Source of the DNA: Lingula anatina
Lineage: Eukaryota > Brachiopoda > Lingulata > Lingulida > Lingulidae
Direction: 5' to 3'
Length of the DNA: 62,000 nucleotides
Assembly: GCF_001039355.2 (NCBI RefSeq)
Contig: NW_019774425.1
Location: 72,543 to 134,542 of the forward strand
In this document: in pieces, positions 38,001-51,180 of the stretch
How the letters are laid out: every line of letters starts with the position of its first letter
Numbering within the stretch: the stretch's first letter is position 1
Program-made: the position numbers and the translations under genes
The notes under the pieces: generated by a model
What the model was told of the DNA's origin: nothing
Databases searched by the model: none
The model's input: the letters and a program-made list of their open reading frames with translations, nothing else

Positions 38001-38161
38001 TGGTCCTGCTGGTAAACAGATTGTGCGATCTCGGACACTTCCAAGCATCCCCATCCCCAAGAAGACGGAGCAATATGTGACCAAACCCGACCCAGAGCCA
38101 TGTAGGTTGGCCCTTCATTCCCTGCATGTGGACCCACTGCTGGAACGGTGTGGCAACAAAA
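38001..38161 (+). CDS. ANKFN1: ANKFN1/wake-like, basic Ser/Pro exon
   Basis: Exon of 161 bases between GTTTTCTAG| and AAAA|GTGAGT, entering with one base and leaving with one, 53 codons. It starts GPAGKQIVRSRTLPSIPIP, passes KKTEQYVTKPDPEPCRL and ends LHSLHVDPLLERCGNK. RSRTLP looks like a basophilic-kinase/14-3-3 type site. A single entry base makes it compatible with the exon at 14298 and with candidate first exons at 21235 and 26780. The composition is clearly coding (GC-richer than the flanking intron) and both splice sites are near consensus. Confidence 0.85.
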
Positions 38162-41100
38162 GTGAGTATACGAGATTGAACAGTATTTGAAATTGTCATT
38201 GCTATGGATCTGCTATTTGGGCAGGCCGATTTTTATGTGTAGTTCACTGTTATTCAGCAATTTTTTAAAGTAGTATGTATTAAATGGCATATGTGACCGA
38301 TTTCAGGCAAGCAGTTCAAAATTAAAATGTGTGCAGAGTCAATTTAAATGGCATTCCTTATGTATTTAAATCATTATCTCATTTCTCATTTTCTTTTCAC
38401 ATTTATCGATTTTAAGCTCCATTGCAATTATACATATTTCTTTGAGTGTGAACAAATTTAATGCATTGATCATGCCGTTTGTTTGAACAAAAGCAAATGT
38501 CATATTACACCGGATACAAGAAAAGTGTGAAAATACCGAGAAATGCCTTTTTATATGTAAATGACTTCTCGGTTACAAGAAATGTTTCAGTCAGTATTGC
38601 TGATTGGAAACATTATCACGGATTAAAGTTGTTTCTTAACTTGACAGGGCTAGAAACTAGATGAAGGAAAAGCAATCCCACTTAAGTAATTGCTACCTGA
38701 CTTGTTTTGCAACAATTGGAAATACTATGATATTTGCTTTTTTTCTGCTTTTTTTGTGATGAATCAAATGTGAAATTGGAATTTTTTTTTGATACATGGT
38801 ATAGGGCATTTGTTAAGTTTTGATGGAAAAGGATATGTTAGTCTGTTTGCTTCGGAATGCAAGTCTCTCTTCTTGTACATTTAGTAGCTTTCAAAAACAG
38901 TTCCGTATGCAAGGGTGGACAGAGGTCTTGTTTTGCAATCATCCAAGAAGTTTGGAAGTGTTCTTTCCCTCCCACGCAACAGCTCTCCCCCCAAGTTGTC
39001 AAATAACTACAACCAAGTGCAAAAAATTATTTACTGGTCGCAAAAAATTCAATACAAGCCAATATAAGCCCTGAAGCCTACATTCAAACTTGCTTCATAA
39101 CTACAGTCAAGGGATAAGATTTCATTTGCTGGTCACAAAAATCTAATTTAAGTCACTGTAAGCCATGACGTCTTACATTCAGACCTTCTCTATCTGTAAC
39201 TGTTTCAGGAAATGATCTCCATGCGCGGATCTAATGAAAGTGATTACTTTTCATCTGGTTGCTGTTGATGAGGTTCAATTCTGGGAGGCAGATATGTATG
39301 CCTAAATGATAGGGTGGAATCAATCTCCAGTCACTTTATATTCTATCAGTTAAATCCTAAGCTATTCTTAGGTACTTTTCAGATAAATTGCGCAGTCGTG
39401 GTTTCTGAGATCAGGAATAATGGTGGACACATTCCATAATGGGGATTTACATTAGACAGGGGGATTGTTCTCATCTTAAAGTGAAACTAAAGGAAGCATG
39501 CATGATATACTTCTGGTGGAAACTTGTACTGAGATCTTAGCTACATGAGATTGTCTTTTATGTAATAATATAAATTACTCTAGAAGCTCTACTTTGACAC
39601 GGGAAGATCTAGGTCCAGCTCATAGATCCCAATTAAGTTATCCCAAGAGAAAAAAGCAAGGCAACACAGCAGCTTCATTAACAAAATCTAAAACTCAATT
39701 TATTCACAGGTCCTTGACTATTTTTATACTTGTGGTCGTGACAGAATTAGCAAGATAGGAGGTTAAACTTCATAAAGAGATATAGGCAATTAAAGATAGG
39801 GCAATCACAAAATATACTGTTATGAGCTGTACGCACTTGTAGGCGACTCCATTAAAATTTATTTGCAAGTCTGTTGATTAGTTCACATTCAGTACAAAAG
39901 GTTGTGAGATTTAGGATGCGGCATACATGCACACACACACACACACACATGCCTGCATGCACACCATCGTATCCTATGATGTTAATTACAAGGGATTGTA
40001 GACTAGCTGTCTCCATGTTTCTTACGTTCATTGCATTGTGTTGCTGGGGACATTGGAAAGCCAGATGGACAACTAATCAGGCCCAAAAGTTAAACCAGAT
40101 CGTTGAAGCATTGTAGCCTGTGGAATTAATTAATTTTTTTTTCTTTTTGTATTTAAATAATTTAGAATGTCAAGAAAAAAATAAACACGTTTTCAGACGA
40201 AACTCGGGGTTACTTTTCATAACTGGCATTGTTGATTGTTACTGCTAATAAAGATATTGATTATTTTGCTGTAATCTGAACTTTCTCATCTGAAGCTGAA
40301 GGAACCAAGAATGACAAATTAAGTTACTGAATTACTTTGATTTATCTTCTCAGCTTATTTGATTTCCTTTTCCATTAACCCCCCCCCCCCCCCCCATCCA
40401 TCCACCACCACCCCACCACTGCTTACACACTTACAGATCAGACCACTTTTATCATTTTGTCTTAACTCCTGAAGTTTTAATCAAGTGTGATGAAAGATTA
40501 CAATAAGTTAAGATCGATTTTCCATCAGTCGGGAAAGCGTGTATCGTAATGAAGAAAATTTAGAAAAGTGATAGGTAGTAAAGGAAGATTATAATGTCAT
40601 TGATTTCATTAATGGTAATGGCTTTGGGTGGAGTTTCTTTAAATAATAAGATTATATTAATCTTCAGGGATTTTTTTATTGATGCCTCAGTAGTACTTGT
40701 TGAACTTTAAAAACCTGGCATCCTCTTCCTCCAGTACTACAAATATTGCTGATATTCCAAATATGTTGAGATTTTTTTATTTTATCAAAACATGTCTTAT
40801 TCTCCATTTTAACTTTAGATTGATCTTACTCAGTTAATTTTATGATTGCTATATGTTGTTCAACCCTTTCTGGAAGACACTGACCCCCTTTTTCTAAAGC
40901 AACAGCAGCATATGTAACAAATGCTGGTTTGTAGTTATTGATTCCTGGTCATATCGTGACTACTTGTTATTTGTACATGGTTGTATTTATCTTCATGGTA
41001 GATTTGTTTTGTCTGCTGCACATATAAAATTTAACAATAAAAGGTCTCATGGCCTCTTACTTGCATCTGGTAACATGGTCAACTTTTTAACCAAGAATTA

Positions 41101-41173
41101 AGCTAGAAAATTTTAATGATTACTTTTAACTCATGTGTTCTGTATATTTCATGTATTTGGTTGTTACTTTCAG
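38162..41173 (+). other. Intron 4
   Basis: Begins GTGAGT and ends CTTTCAG. It holds a diverged tandem pair (39009-39197), a (CA)n tract (39929-39949) and a C run (40380-40395). Nothing coding seen. Confidence 0.75.
39009..39197. repeat. Diverged tandem duplication, about 95 bp units
   Basis: Two units, 39009-39102 and 39103-39197, share the order ACTGGTC.CAAAAA, AA.CCA.TATAAGCC and CTACATTCA.AC with many substitutions; an old duplication. Confidence 0.6.
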
Positions 41174-41320
41174 CAGTAGGGTTCTGTGATAACAAACCTG
41201 GACAGAGGTCGCCACTGCCCAGCCATCCTTCTCCTACCATTACTCGCTGGATGAGGACTGGTAGCACGGACAGGAGACGCAGGGTGCTGCCAAAAGCGCC
41301 AACTGTGGATGTACCACCAA
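41174..41320 (+). CDS. ANKFN1: ANKFN1/wake-like, exon with NAGNAG acceptor
   Basis: Exon of 147 bases ending CCAA|GTATGT, entering with two bases and leaving with one, 48 codons. It reads VGFCDNKPGQRSPLPSHPSP, then a basic segment TRWMRTGSTDRRRRVLPKAP and ends TVDVPP. The acceptor is a tandem CAGCAG (41171-41176). Using the first AG gives Thr-Val at the junction; using the second gives a single Ile, one codon shorter. Both stay in frame. The region is Pro/Ser/Arg-rich and probably disordered. The exon is symmetric, so it can be skipped. Confidence 0.82.
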
Positions 41321-41975
41321 GTATGTTACTGCATGCAACTGTAGCTTCATAGAGAATTTCTTGGTCCATGGTTGTTTTTGATCCTCCGGCAAATGCTATA
41401 CTGTATTGAATTTACACAGAAAATGAAAGTTGTGTCCACTGCCATATAAATTGCAATGATTTGGTGAAAGAATACTATTTGGCATGGAGAGCTTAAGAGC
41501 TTATTTTTGGCAGTCTTTTCTTGAGATACTTTAATTTAGGTACTTACAATTTTTCTGTTCAGAAAATGAGAACTTGCACCTATGCTTACCAGTAATGTTA
41601 CTCTGGAGTGATCTGCCAAGTTTATTAAGTTGTCCCATTTTTCATGCATGTGGGATGTTGTTGTTAATGTTGTGGGTGTGTTTGTATGTGTTTAATGTTT
41701 CATCTGTCACTTTTTTAATATAAAAGAATCTTTGGTATTGAATCATTTTGTCATTATTAATCATCATGCAGTGCTGCTACCTCAAGATAGACATGCATAT
41801 GCAGATTTTGCCCGTCTGATATTATTTTTGGATTTCCCTTAAATCCGTGGTTGATCTAATTCATATAGCTACATGCGCACCCTTTCAAGAGGACTTCATC
41901 TTATATAGTTACCTATGGAAGAATTGAAACCAATTTCATGCTGATAGTGTATGAGATTCAACGTGTTTTGAAGCA

Positions 41976-41978
<3 letters not shown>

Positions 41979-42015
<37 letters not shown>
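41979..42015. repeat. (CT)n microsatellite
   Basis: About 18 perfect CT units. Confidence 0.95.
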
Positions 42016-42021
<6 letters not shown>

Positions 42022-43643
42022 TTGTACACTGTAGTTGACTAACGATTTCTACAATTTTTATCATAATGATGAAATTTGAATGAAGCAGCTGTGTTGAGCA
42101 ATGTGATGGGATGTTAATTGTGTTTATATTCTCAACTACTGCAATTAGTCTGTTTATGCTTGGTTTGTGGTTATAGGCAATACAAAGGTCTTCTTAGATA
42201 CTTTTAATAACAGCTGCAATATTTATGAACATATTAAAATATTACATTTTTGGGTGACATTTGTGAAATAAAAATTAAACTTCAGTATTTTAGATAATCA
42301 GGAGATAAATGGGACTATAAGATTATACTTACACATTTCCCTGATATCATCTTTAATTATCTAGTACCAATTTAATACTGATCCATATGTTAATATGCAT
42401 TTATGTGCCTATAATTTTTAACTTGACTCCAGCAAAATGAATGGTGTCATGCATTTTCAGGAATTTCACTTTGTTGAAGATATTTTAAGCAAGGTTAATA
42501 ATTTATTATTTCAAGTGATATCCTAACATGACTTAGAGATTTACTGGTCTGTTCATGTAGTAGTAAGAAAGGAAGGCCCGAGACAAAATTCTTTAGGAAA
42601 AAAGTGATACTTTTTCTTTCCATACCAGTCGTATAAATGACTAAAGGAGACTTGCCAATTGTTTAGAGCATATTGAAGGCGAAGAGAAGTCTTGAATAAG
42701 ATATTTTTCTCGCCAATGGATATAAATCATCCAAGATCTAAGTGAAGTAACACAGGATTACTTTTTTCATCAATATTTATGAACAGTCCATCACAAGAGC
42801 TTTATTGAGAACCTTTGAAAAATATTTTTATGGATAAGAACTATGCTAGTATAAATCCCAGCTGAATTGTACTTGTGATATATGATATACCAAGTCAAAA
42901 ACATTGTCACTTACCCTTTTCTCTAATGAAAAATATTTTGAATGTTTAGCAAAATGTATTCAGTCAATTAAGAAATGTTTTGGTCTGGTTAGAATTAGAC
43001 CAAAATCAAACAAAATCATAGATGTCTGAACCAAACTACATCATGTCTAGATGGATAATGGCATGCTTTTTGAATGAGTGAGAAAAATTGTGAATGATGA
43101 ATGCTGGATAAAGCTCTGGCTAAATGGTCATGTTTAAAACCACGTTCCATACGGTGTATGTCTCACCTGCGATCCAGCCCCAACAATACGAGGCATTGAC
43201 TAGAGGTTCAGGCTATTGAATGTGATACCTACCTGGATTGAAAGCCAGGGCTTTGAGCCTATCAGGAGTGTTGTTGTATTTTTAAATCTAGCATAAAATT
43301 TGGTATTCAGGGCTGATTTCAAAACAGATTCATGTGTTGAGATAACATTGGGATAAGGAAAAACATAATGGGTGCATTTTTCTTTAATGAAAACAACCAA
43401 GGGTCTGGCAGTATTTGCTGTTCTTGACGTAAGGGTGGTCAGTAAATGGTGCTACACTGTACTTGTCTGACGTTCATCAGCTTTTCTACTTGAAGATTGA
43501 TATTGAGAGCAGAGGAATTTGCTCCCAAAAACTTGGAAATAGAAATTAATACAAGAACAGAACAATAGCATAGAATTCTTTTTTTATGAGGCACACTCCA
43601 CAGAGGCAGCAAGAACGGAAGCAAGCAATGAGTACACATGTAA

Positions 43644-43910
43644 CAGAGTTGTTTTTCTGAGGGACTGCTGCAATAGATTGTCTGGGATTGGTGTTGATGT
43701 TTATTGTTTAGGAGGATTCAAATGGATAGAAAACATTAGAAAGTGGACAGAGTTGTTTTTATGAAGGACTAGTGCAGCAGCAGTGATAGATTGTTGGGAA
43801 ATTTGAAAGTACAGCAGGAGACAACTGGGTAAAAAGATCAAATACATTTGGAAATTATCTCTTTTTGTTGAAGGGCTTCTATGACAGCAGTGTCTGGGAA
43901 GCGCATTTCT
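43644..43910. repeat. Degenerate minisatellite, about 105 bp units
   Basis: Units begin near 43644, 43748 and 43861. They share GTTGTTTTT.TGA.GGACT and a GCAGCAGTG..TAGATTGT.TGGGA-like segment, decaying in the third unit. Confidence 0.45.
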
Positions 43911-45468
43911 AAGTACAAGAGGTCACAAGTTCTACAACAAAGGAAAGGAAGTAGGGAAAATTATTTTCACGAAGAACTTTGGTGAGAATATGTATATAAA
44001 TACAAACACAGCAGGTAAATAAATAAGTCATTTTTTGTGTTTGATTACCACAGCTGCATTGTTCAGGAAAATTTTCAGTAAAACTAGCTTTAAGAAAAGA
44101 GTTCTACAGGAGACATTTATGTACTGAATTAACCCTTTCTTGCATCTGACTGTGTTTATTTCATCTTGTCTGGCCTTCCTGTCATGTCAGGGCTCTGGGA
44201 AATGAAAGAGAGCAGACAACAAAGGAGGTGTGCCACATAATTACTGTGAAACCATGCTGTTTGATGGAAAACTAATCTAATCCACTTCTGCATGACTCTT
44301 GTCCAGTGGCGGAGAACAACTTGACTGTCAGAAAGGTATAATTACACCTTACAGGTGTATAGAGGGCAATCATCTACTCACCTGTCACAAATAAAATACT
44401 GGGGAGAGAAGGGGGGACATCCATTATAATTGTTACTGTCACGGTGGTTGGAGAGAACAGCAGTTCTGTTGAGAAGTACACCTGGTTTAGAGGAGAAGAG
44501 ACAGCTGAGTTGTTTGAAGCTATGCTAAGTCATCTGACCCGGGGACAGATAGGAGACATTTAGGGATCTCCCAGGCCTGTGCTCTGTCATCCTGCTTACA
44601 GACTATATACATCTTCCAGGTGAAAGCACAATGCTGAGTGATCTATCTGAGATAAAAACAGTGAACAGTACTCGGAGTGGTGGAATCAAAGGGCTCATTT
44701 TGCAGACAACTGAATTACTTTGTCTATTGATCCCTCTCACTGTGAGCTGATTGAGTAATGTAATATCCATTTTCTCTATGTGACTTTAATATCAGGCACA
44801 GTAACCAGATGCAAAGAGGCAAAGTTGTATTATTGCCGCTCCATGAACCATGACGTAGCACGTATTTTTATGAAGGAACATTAATAGTTTACGCAGCAGA
44901 AAAGGGTGGCCGACCACTTGTGCAGACTATATCATTTTAAATGTCACTTAAATTTTGGCTATCAACTCAGTAAAAGGAATTTGTGCCATGTAAAGTTCAA
45001 AGCACCCGGCCAATCTCGACAAGGTAGTGCAAGGACTTTTCATGCGCTGCATATTTAATAACATTACGGCATATCAGGTAATAACTACAAGTCTGCACAT
45101 GACTGGAATCAGGATTACTGCTTCTTAGATGCTAGGAACAAATGCATTTTCCATAGGCTTATGGGATTAACTGTTTGTGGACTTTGATACTCCGTTGTTT
45201 TGGTTTAGCAAATATTTCAAATGTCAACCAGATCTGGTGGAGTAAGCATTGCTTGATATCAGAATCATCAAAGCAGAACACTGAACAGGAGAGGCATATC
45301 GTATGTAAGACGGTCATTCTCCATAGAGACACAGGGCAGTTTATTGTGTTACTCACCACTCAGGGTGGTTGTAAAGAGACATCCTGCGGTGATTTGGGGA
45401 CAATCGTTATTATGTCAGTATTACTACAAGGAGGATGTTGATGAAATGATTGGTTGCGCTTAATAGAT

Positions 45469-45679
45469 ATGCTAACAGTGAAACAGCACAGAACAGAGAT
45501 TGTTTATACGGAAAATATCAAAAGCAAGGTGGAGAGCATCAAGAGGACAGCACTTCACTGGACCAAAAAACTCTTCCCTGACCCTGTCATCCCCCTGAAC
45601 ACAGTGGCAGAAGGCTCCCAGGATGACGAACCCAGTGGTAATGGCTTAGCTACAGGGAAAGTTCCACCTGTAGTCCCCC
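45469..45679 (+). CDS. ANKFN1: ANKFN1/wake-like, cassette or alternative first exon
   Basis: The coding body is clear: IVYTENIKSKVESIKRTAL, then HWTKKLFPDPVIPLNTVAEG and an acidic/Gly stretch, ending VPPVVP before the donor C|GTAAGT. The left edge is not clear. No pyrimidine tract precedes it; AGs at 45478 and 45496 would both give the two-base entry needed after 41320, joining as Met or Lys. The other reading is a first exon starting at ATG 45469 (MLTVKQHRTE), closed upstream by TGA at 45442. Skipping this exon keeps the frame (41320 to 49700 gives Ser). The coordinates given are the first-exon reading. Confidence 0.7.
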
Positions 45680-48600
45680 GTAAGTAAAACTTAGAAAGAA
45701 AGAAAACTGGAGAAAAGTTTTGTGGTTTCAGGCCAGAGTTTTGGTGCTTATATTGATATGGTGGGGTGAGGTGGGGAGGGAGGTGCTACATGTATATTAA
45801 GTGTCACCGTTTCGGTGCTCTCAGGAAAGATGGGGAGGAGTAGGATGCAAAAAGCCATTAAGTGTAAGAGTCTGTAATAATTGAGGGGGGATGCTGCTTA
45901 TTATCCTGAATGTAGGAAAGATCTTTTAAACCTGTGTGCCTCTATTTTACAGTAGGAAAGTTTATTTGGTTGCCTAGATACCACTTTAAGGTCAAAATGT
46001 CAGTGTGCTACATACTGCCACATTTCTGGTTTGTGTTCATTTTGACTGGGATTTAATGTGAACTAAGTGCCTCTAATAAGAAGTAAGTTTATTGTTTGTA
46101 TAATGAATATTTTCTTTTCATTTCTGGACTTAATTGGGCATCAAATACACTTTAATTTGAAATGATTGACCCTTTGTTAATAGTTGAATCAGCTTTTGCC
46201 ATAAATAATCCCCTCCCTTTTTTGTTTGATCCGGCTTTCCCATTATATTGACACTCGTGTCCTGCTCTGACAGTAATGCTGTATGGATAGCAGCTATTTT
46301 GTCCACACCTCTTTTTTAAAGCTAAGTTTGGTGTTCTTTGAGACATTACACAGTTTATTGTATGTCATGGGGACCATAGAAAAATATCAGGTAGTTTTTG
46401 TCTTTTTACAGTACTAAGTTTCAGGGATGTTAGATGAGTTATTGGTTTAGTGAATACATATTGACTGTCACTCCAAAATCCAGTCTCTGCTGTAATACTG
46501 CCCCAAAGGAAACCTGCCTTTTTTTGTGGAAAACACTTTTTACAGATGAGATTAAGAAAGTTCATGAGTATACATGGTATTGCTGTCTGCATTTTCCTGT
46601 TGGCTGTACACTGATACGGCAGGTGGAGTAGGGGATTTAGTGGCTCTATTACACACATATCCACGTATGAAGATGTTATCTAATATAGTTAAATGGATTT
46701 TTAAATGTATTAAATTGAAATTGGTAGTTATTTAATATACTCAAATGGATGTTAAAGTGTATTCAAAGAATACGGTTTACGTAATACATGGTATCAAATT
46801 TAGGAGGATTGCATGTCTAATGAAGATCCTCAGGGAATCTTACATGTCTAGTTTTGCAACATAACAAAATGCATTTTTTTCAGTCATTGTTTCAATTGTT
46901 TGTTCAGCTTTTGTTGTTTCGGGAGGAAAAAAGTTTTCATTTGTGTTCTTAAAAGAAATGACTCCAGTTGTCAAATTTTTAACCAAAAATTTTAGTGATA
47001 TTGCACTCAGTTTATGAAACATATTTTATTTGTTTGTTTTTTTTTCACTGTAACAACGATACATCATGTGACTTCACGTAATTGAAGACTGAACAGAAGC
47101 AAGTTTAGATGTCAGGGCACAATGATATGGAATGATTGATGGCTTGGCGTATAGAATTGAACATAAAATTTTTTCGTGCAAATCCACATCTCTTTCATGA
47201 CCACAATTAAGTCTTTAACTATTAAAGCATTTTTGCTGTAGCACTTATGTTATAGGGGTTTAGAACTTCCAAATATATAGCCAAAGGCACACTCCGAATA
47301 GGCAGTTATTTCAACTAATGTTTGTCCCCATGTAGCCGCGGTTAGTTTTTGTGGTAAAACACATGTGTATCTGTCATCGCAACAAGGAGTGTATATGAAC
47401 ATTTCATTAATTTTACAGGACTAGTTATCCAAATTATTGCTACTGTATGTGCTTGCTAGTACTTTAATGGGAATTTTGCACTTATAATGAATTGAGTTTT
47501 CTGTGAAGTGTATTGATCGTTTTCAACAGGATTGCTGGCGTCTGAAGTTCAGAGTTGGGAAAGGAGTTATGAATAACAGCAAGTTAAATGGTGAACTATT
47601 TCATTTGATATTGTTAAGCATTATGAGTGACATTGCACAATTTTTAATCATTTCAGTATAACACCTAACAACATAATTCTAAGAGCTGCTTCTATATTTG
47701 ACAAACTTGTTTATCTTTATTGAAGGTCATTATTTCTTTAAAATTATGATAAACAATGAGTCATTTTTAAATCAAGTTATTCTGATTTTGTAACAGACTC
47801 ATAAAAACTGAAATATGTCATAACTTCTGAAAATTAATGATAAATATTTTGCTTTATATTTATTTTATTTGAGGTCAATAGGTGGAGTATATTTAGTTGT
47901 AATTTTTGCACCTGGGGCCACTTACCTTAAAGTGTTTCTTTTCATACTGAAGTAACTTGTAGAGGGTTAAATTTCCCCATTTCTGCCCATGAATTGGGGG
48001 GAAAAATAGCCTGATTGTTAGATTATGTAAATGGTATCCAACATTGCTTGTTATGTTACTCTAGAGAGTCTAAATAACCTTTTACAATATTCAGCAAAAA
48101 TCATTTTTCTCAACCACAATAATTTTTCACTTTTTTGTACTTTGATCTGTTATATTGAATTGAACACAGTTCCCGTAAGACCTGTGTAAGAAGATTAAGC
48201 ATAATACAACTGTGAAAGATAAATTTACCACAAAATCAATCTCCACTGAACAAAAAAAGAGATTTCAGTAGCATGTTCTTTCAGATTAGGTTCCGCATTT
48301 ATCTTTTCTTTTAAAAAAAGGTATAAAGTAGCTCAGAAAAGCCATTGTTGACGCAGAGCATTATAAGGTGCTTATACCCAGAGTCTTAAAGGAAATTAAT
48401 TTTTCAGTTGGCAAGTTTTATACTATTGGACTATGGGACGTTTGCATCTGGTAAAAGATAAACAGCTCGTAAAAGATAACTCCATCATTAAAAATCCATC
48501 GTAAAAGTTACTCAGTGACTCAGAATGGCTTCTCTTGGAGTTGGGGGGAAAATATGTATTATTAGGAAGTTTTAGTTGTAACTGCACTGACATGATTAAG

Positions 48601-49699
48601 CGAGAAGTTCTTAAATAAATTTGTGAGTTTATGAAAGATTCAAACAATGAGTCCTTCCCCTCTTTATATGTTGAAATTATTTCAGTTCTGAATTTTTTTT
48701 CTATGCTTTCATAAATGTTACCAGTCTGTGTAATGATACATGTATGTCGAGACAACACTTATCATGCAATAGCAACCGTTTTTGTTTGTGATACATAATA
48801 AATGCTCACAGTGTTTTGACCTTGAAGAAAACAATTCTGTCAGTAGTCAGAGATGTTTGAATGGAAGGGTTTTCATAAAAGAAGATTGACTGATCCTTGA
48901 GTGCAGTAATCATGTTTAGGTGCTGTGACATCTTGTAAAGTATTGGAACATCAGTATTCATGGATTTTTTAATAAAGAAAATTTAGGGAATCAATTATGC
49001 TTTTGTTCTGATATGTGATTATCAAATTTAGAGTAAATGGGAATTGCCCCCAACCACCAGGCAGGGGTTTTATTGATATTGTAACGGAAAGTCATCTCTA
49101 GATTTTTAACTTAATGCTAGATGTAACATTACATAATTATAAAAGGTAGATGTATATGTATATACATATATCCCCAAGAGCATTCATTGCAATTTCAGTA
49201 CACAGTACTTTCATGATAATCGCCTATCCAGCACTCAGCCATATATAAGTGCGTGTGGCTCGCTGGATTGTATTGATTGATGACTATTTGATTATACTCA
49301 TTAGTTAACTGTAACTTTGCATGCCTGTGTTTTTCAGCACTTCATTAGGCTAAAGCTTTTGACAGTTTATAATGAACGTTGTAAAATTAGCAATCTGGAA
49401 TATTGTTAGATCTCCAGTTTTAGAGAAAAAAATTGCATGTTTGAAAGTTGTGAAATACTTATTGGAGCAACATTCCCAAAGAGTAGTTAAGTGTATTTTA
49501 TGGTGTAACAGTTCAGTTTGCCAAGAGATTTAGAGCTACATGGTGACATCTTGCCAAAGTAATTTTGCCTTTCTTATTAAGTAAATTTACATATTTTTTA
49601 CATGGTATGATTTAAAAAGTCACTAACAGCATGGTTTTTTTAAGACCATTTTTCTTGTCTTATGAAAGATTTCCATTCCGGGTCTTTTGTATTCCACAG
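45680..49699 (+). other. Intron 6
   Basis: Begins GTAAGT and ends TTCCACAG. Plain AT-rich intron; no repeat or gene worth naming. Confidence 0.75.
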
Positions 49700-49821
49700 G
49701 CTCAGCATGGAAGTTAGATGAAGATGGGGATTCTTCCGACTCTGTAGCGACCAGCACTGAAGACACGGGGAATTTCTCACGGGCACCCTCACAACTTTTC
49801 TACACAACACCACCTAAGACA
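49700..49821 (+). CDS. ANKFN1: ANKFN1/wake-like, acidic Ser/Thr exon
   Basis: Exon of 122 bases between TTCCACAG| and GACA|GTAAGT, entering with two bases and leaving on a codon boundary, 40 codons. It reads SAWKLDEDGDSSDSVATSTE, DTGNFSRAPSQ and LFYTTPPKT. Asp/Ser runs of this kind are typical casein-kinase-type acidic Ser clusters. The first codon is completed by the previous exon (Arg from 45679, or Ser if 41320 joins directly). Confidence 0.82.
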
Positions 49822-51151
49822 GTAAGTTCATTGAAAATACACTATACATATTTTACATTTTTTTGTCACCACAAATTCCAGAGTTGATATAATATATATC
49901 CAAGTAAGCTGGTATCAAGACATTAATATGATACACTTTAACTTGACTACGCATTGGGTTTCAGTGTGCTTATGTTGTAATAGCCTTCTATTAAAATGAA
50001 CTTACAGACTATCAAATGATAGAATTGCAATTACGTTGCATAATCCATACAGCAGACTAGAGTAAAGAAGTCAAGCTGAGATTGTTCAATTTGTGAAAGA
50101 GGTTGATATTTTTCATGATCTGTTTTCTGTCTGTCTCATTTCTAATGTGCGGTTATTAAGGCATTTTCTGCTTGTTAGATTGGAGGCATGTGGCTTCTAA
50201 TGCAATACATCATAGCTTATGATGGATATGATGGTCACCATATGTAGAGATTTTCATCATTATGATAAAATGATGTTTCCATCCAACTACGGGCATTTAT
50301 GTCTATTTCATGCTTTGCCAGTTTTGTTTATGTTTTTTTTCACATGTATAAACTTATTTTGTGACCTTAAAATTTCAATATTCTGAACTATGCGGAATAT
50401 TAAGTTTTGGATTTTTTCATCTTTATTTACAAAATTTACCAACATAAAAAAATTATTAATAGTACACGTAAGAAATATGCTTTTAAATTTAAAAGTCAGT
50501 GGGAAATTTGTTTCCAGCTATAACTGCCTCTCCTTATAAAAGCTTTTCAGTTTCATTTTCTTGTGGTTGTGATGATAAAAACAGGGTAGACAGACACTAC
50601 ATTTAGTGTAAAACTTGGGAGACTTGCTGCTATCTCCCTTCATGATTTATTTAGGAGAGGATCATTTCCTCCGCTGTTCACAAGCTGTTTTTGCTCCTGG
50701 AAATGACTGTAAGGGAGAAAAGTTAAATGTCATCATATATCATCAAATGAAACTTTTTTTCCTGTGGCTTCCCTAGCCTGGCAAAAGCATTGTTAAGCAG
50801 CATGGCTCTGGCACAAGTAAACACAAGTTGCCTCAAATGTTCAGTTCAAAAGGGTTGTGAGTGGATGGATAAAAATTTGAAGTAGATTGATTGATTTGGT
50901 GAGATTCCAAACAGAGAAGCAAATCAGAGTGATTGTAACCATTTTCATTATCTTGACTGTCCAAATTGCACTAGCTCATAAATTACTGCATTTACTTCAG
51001 AATTGGCAATTATATGATTTATTTGGAAGTTACTTATGACATGAGTGAATAGGATTGTTTTGGATGTTTTGATTGTAATTGATAAGCACTCAATTGATTT
51101 ATAAAAAAATTCTGAAAGTGTTTTTTAAGTATTTAAATATGTGTATTTCAG
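49822..51151 (+). other. Intron 7
   Basis: GTAAGT to TATTTCAG. Unremarkable AT-rich intron. Confidence 0.7.
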
Positions 51152-51180
51152 CAAATGGCAGCTATGGTAGGAGATCATAG
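51152..51180 (+). CDS. ANKFN1: ANKFN1/wake-like, 29 nt microexon
   Basis: Nine codons (QMAAMVGDH) plus AG, between GTATTTCAG| and ATAG|GTGAGT, both excellent sites. It enters on a codon boundary (matches 49821) and leaves with two bases (joins T at 52203 as Ser). Joining 49821 straight to 52203 would break the frame, so this microexon is required for the full-length reading. Its short length makes it easy for gene predictors to miss. Confidence 0.72.

Larger units (their letters stand above)
41321..45468 (+). other. Intron 5
   Basis: Begins GTATGT. It holds a (CT)n tract at 41979-42015, a degenerate minisatellite around 43644-43910, and a less AT-rich stretch from about 43900 to 45100 in which I see no spliced coding frame. 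Confidence 0.6.

Noticed and set aside
37725-38084. 119-codon open frame on the minus strand
   Set aside because: It overlaps the + strand exon at 38001-38161 and the composition outside the overlap is not coding-like; a shadow.
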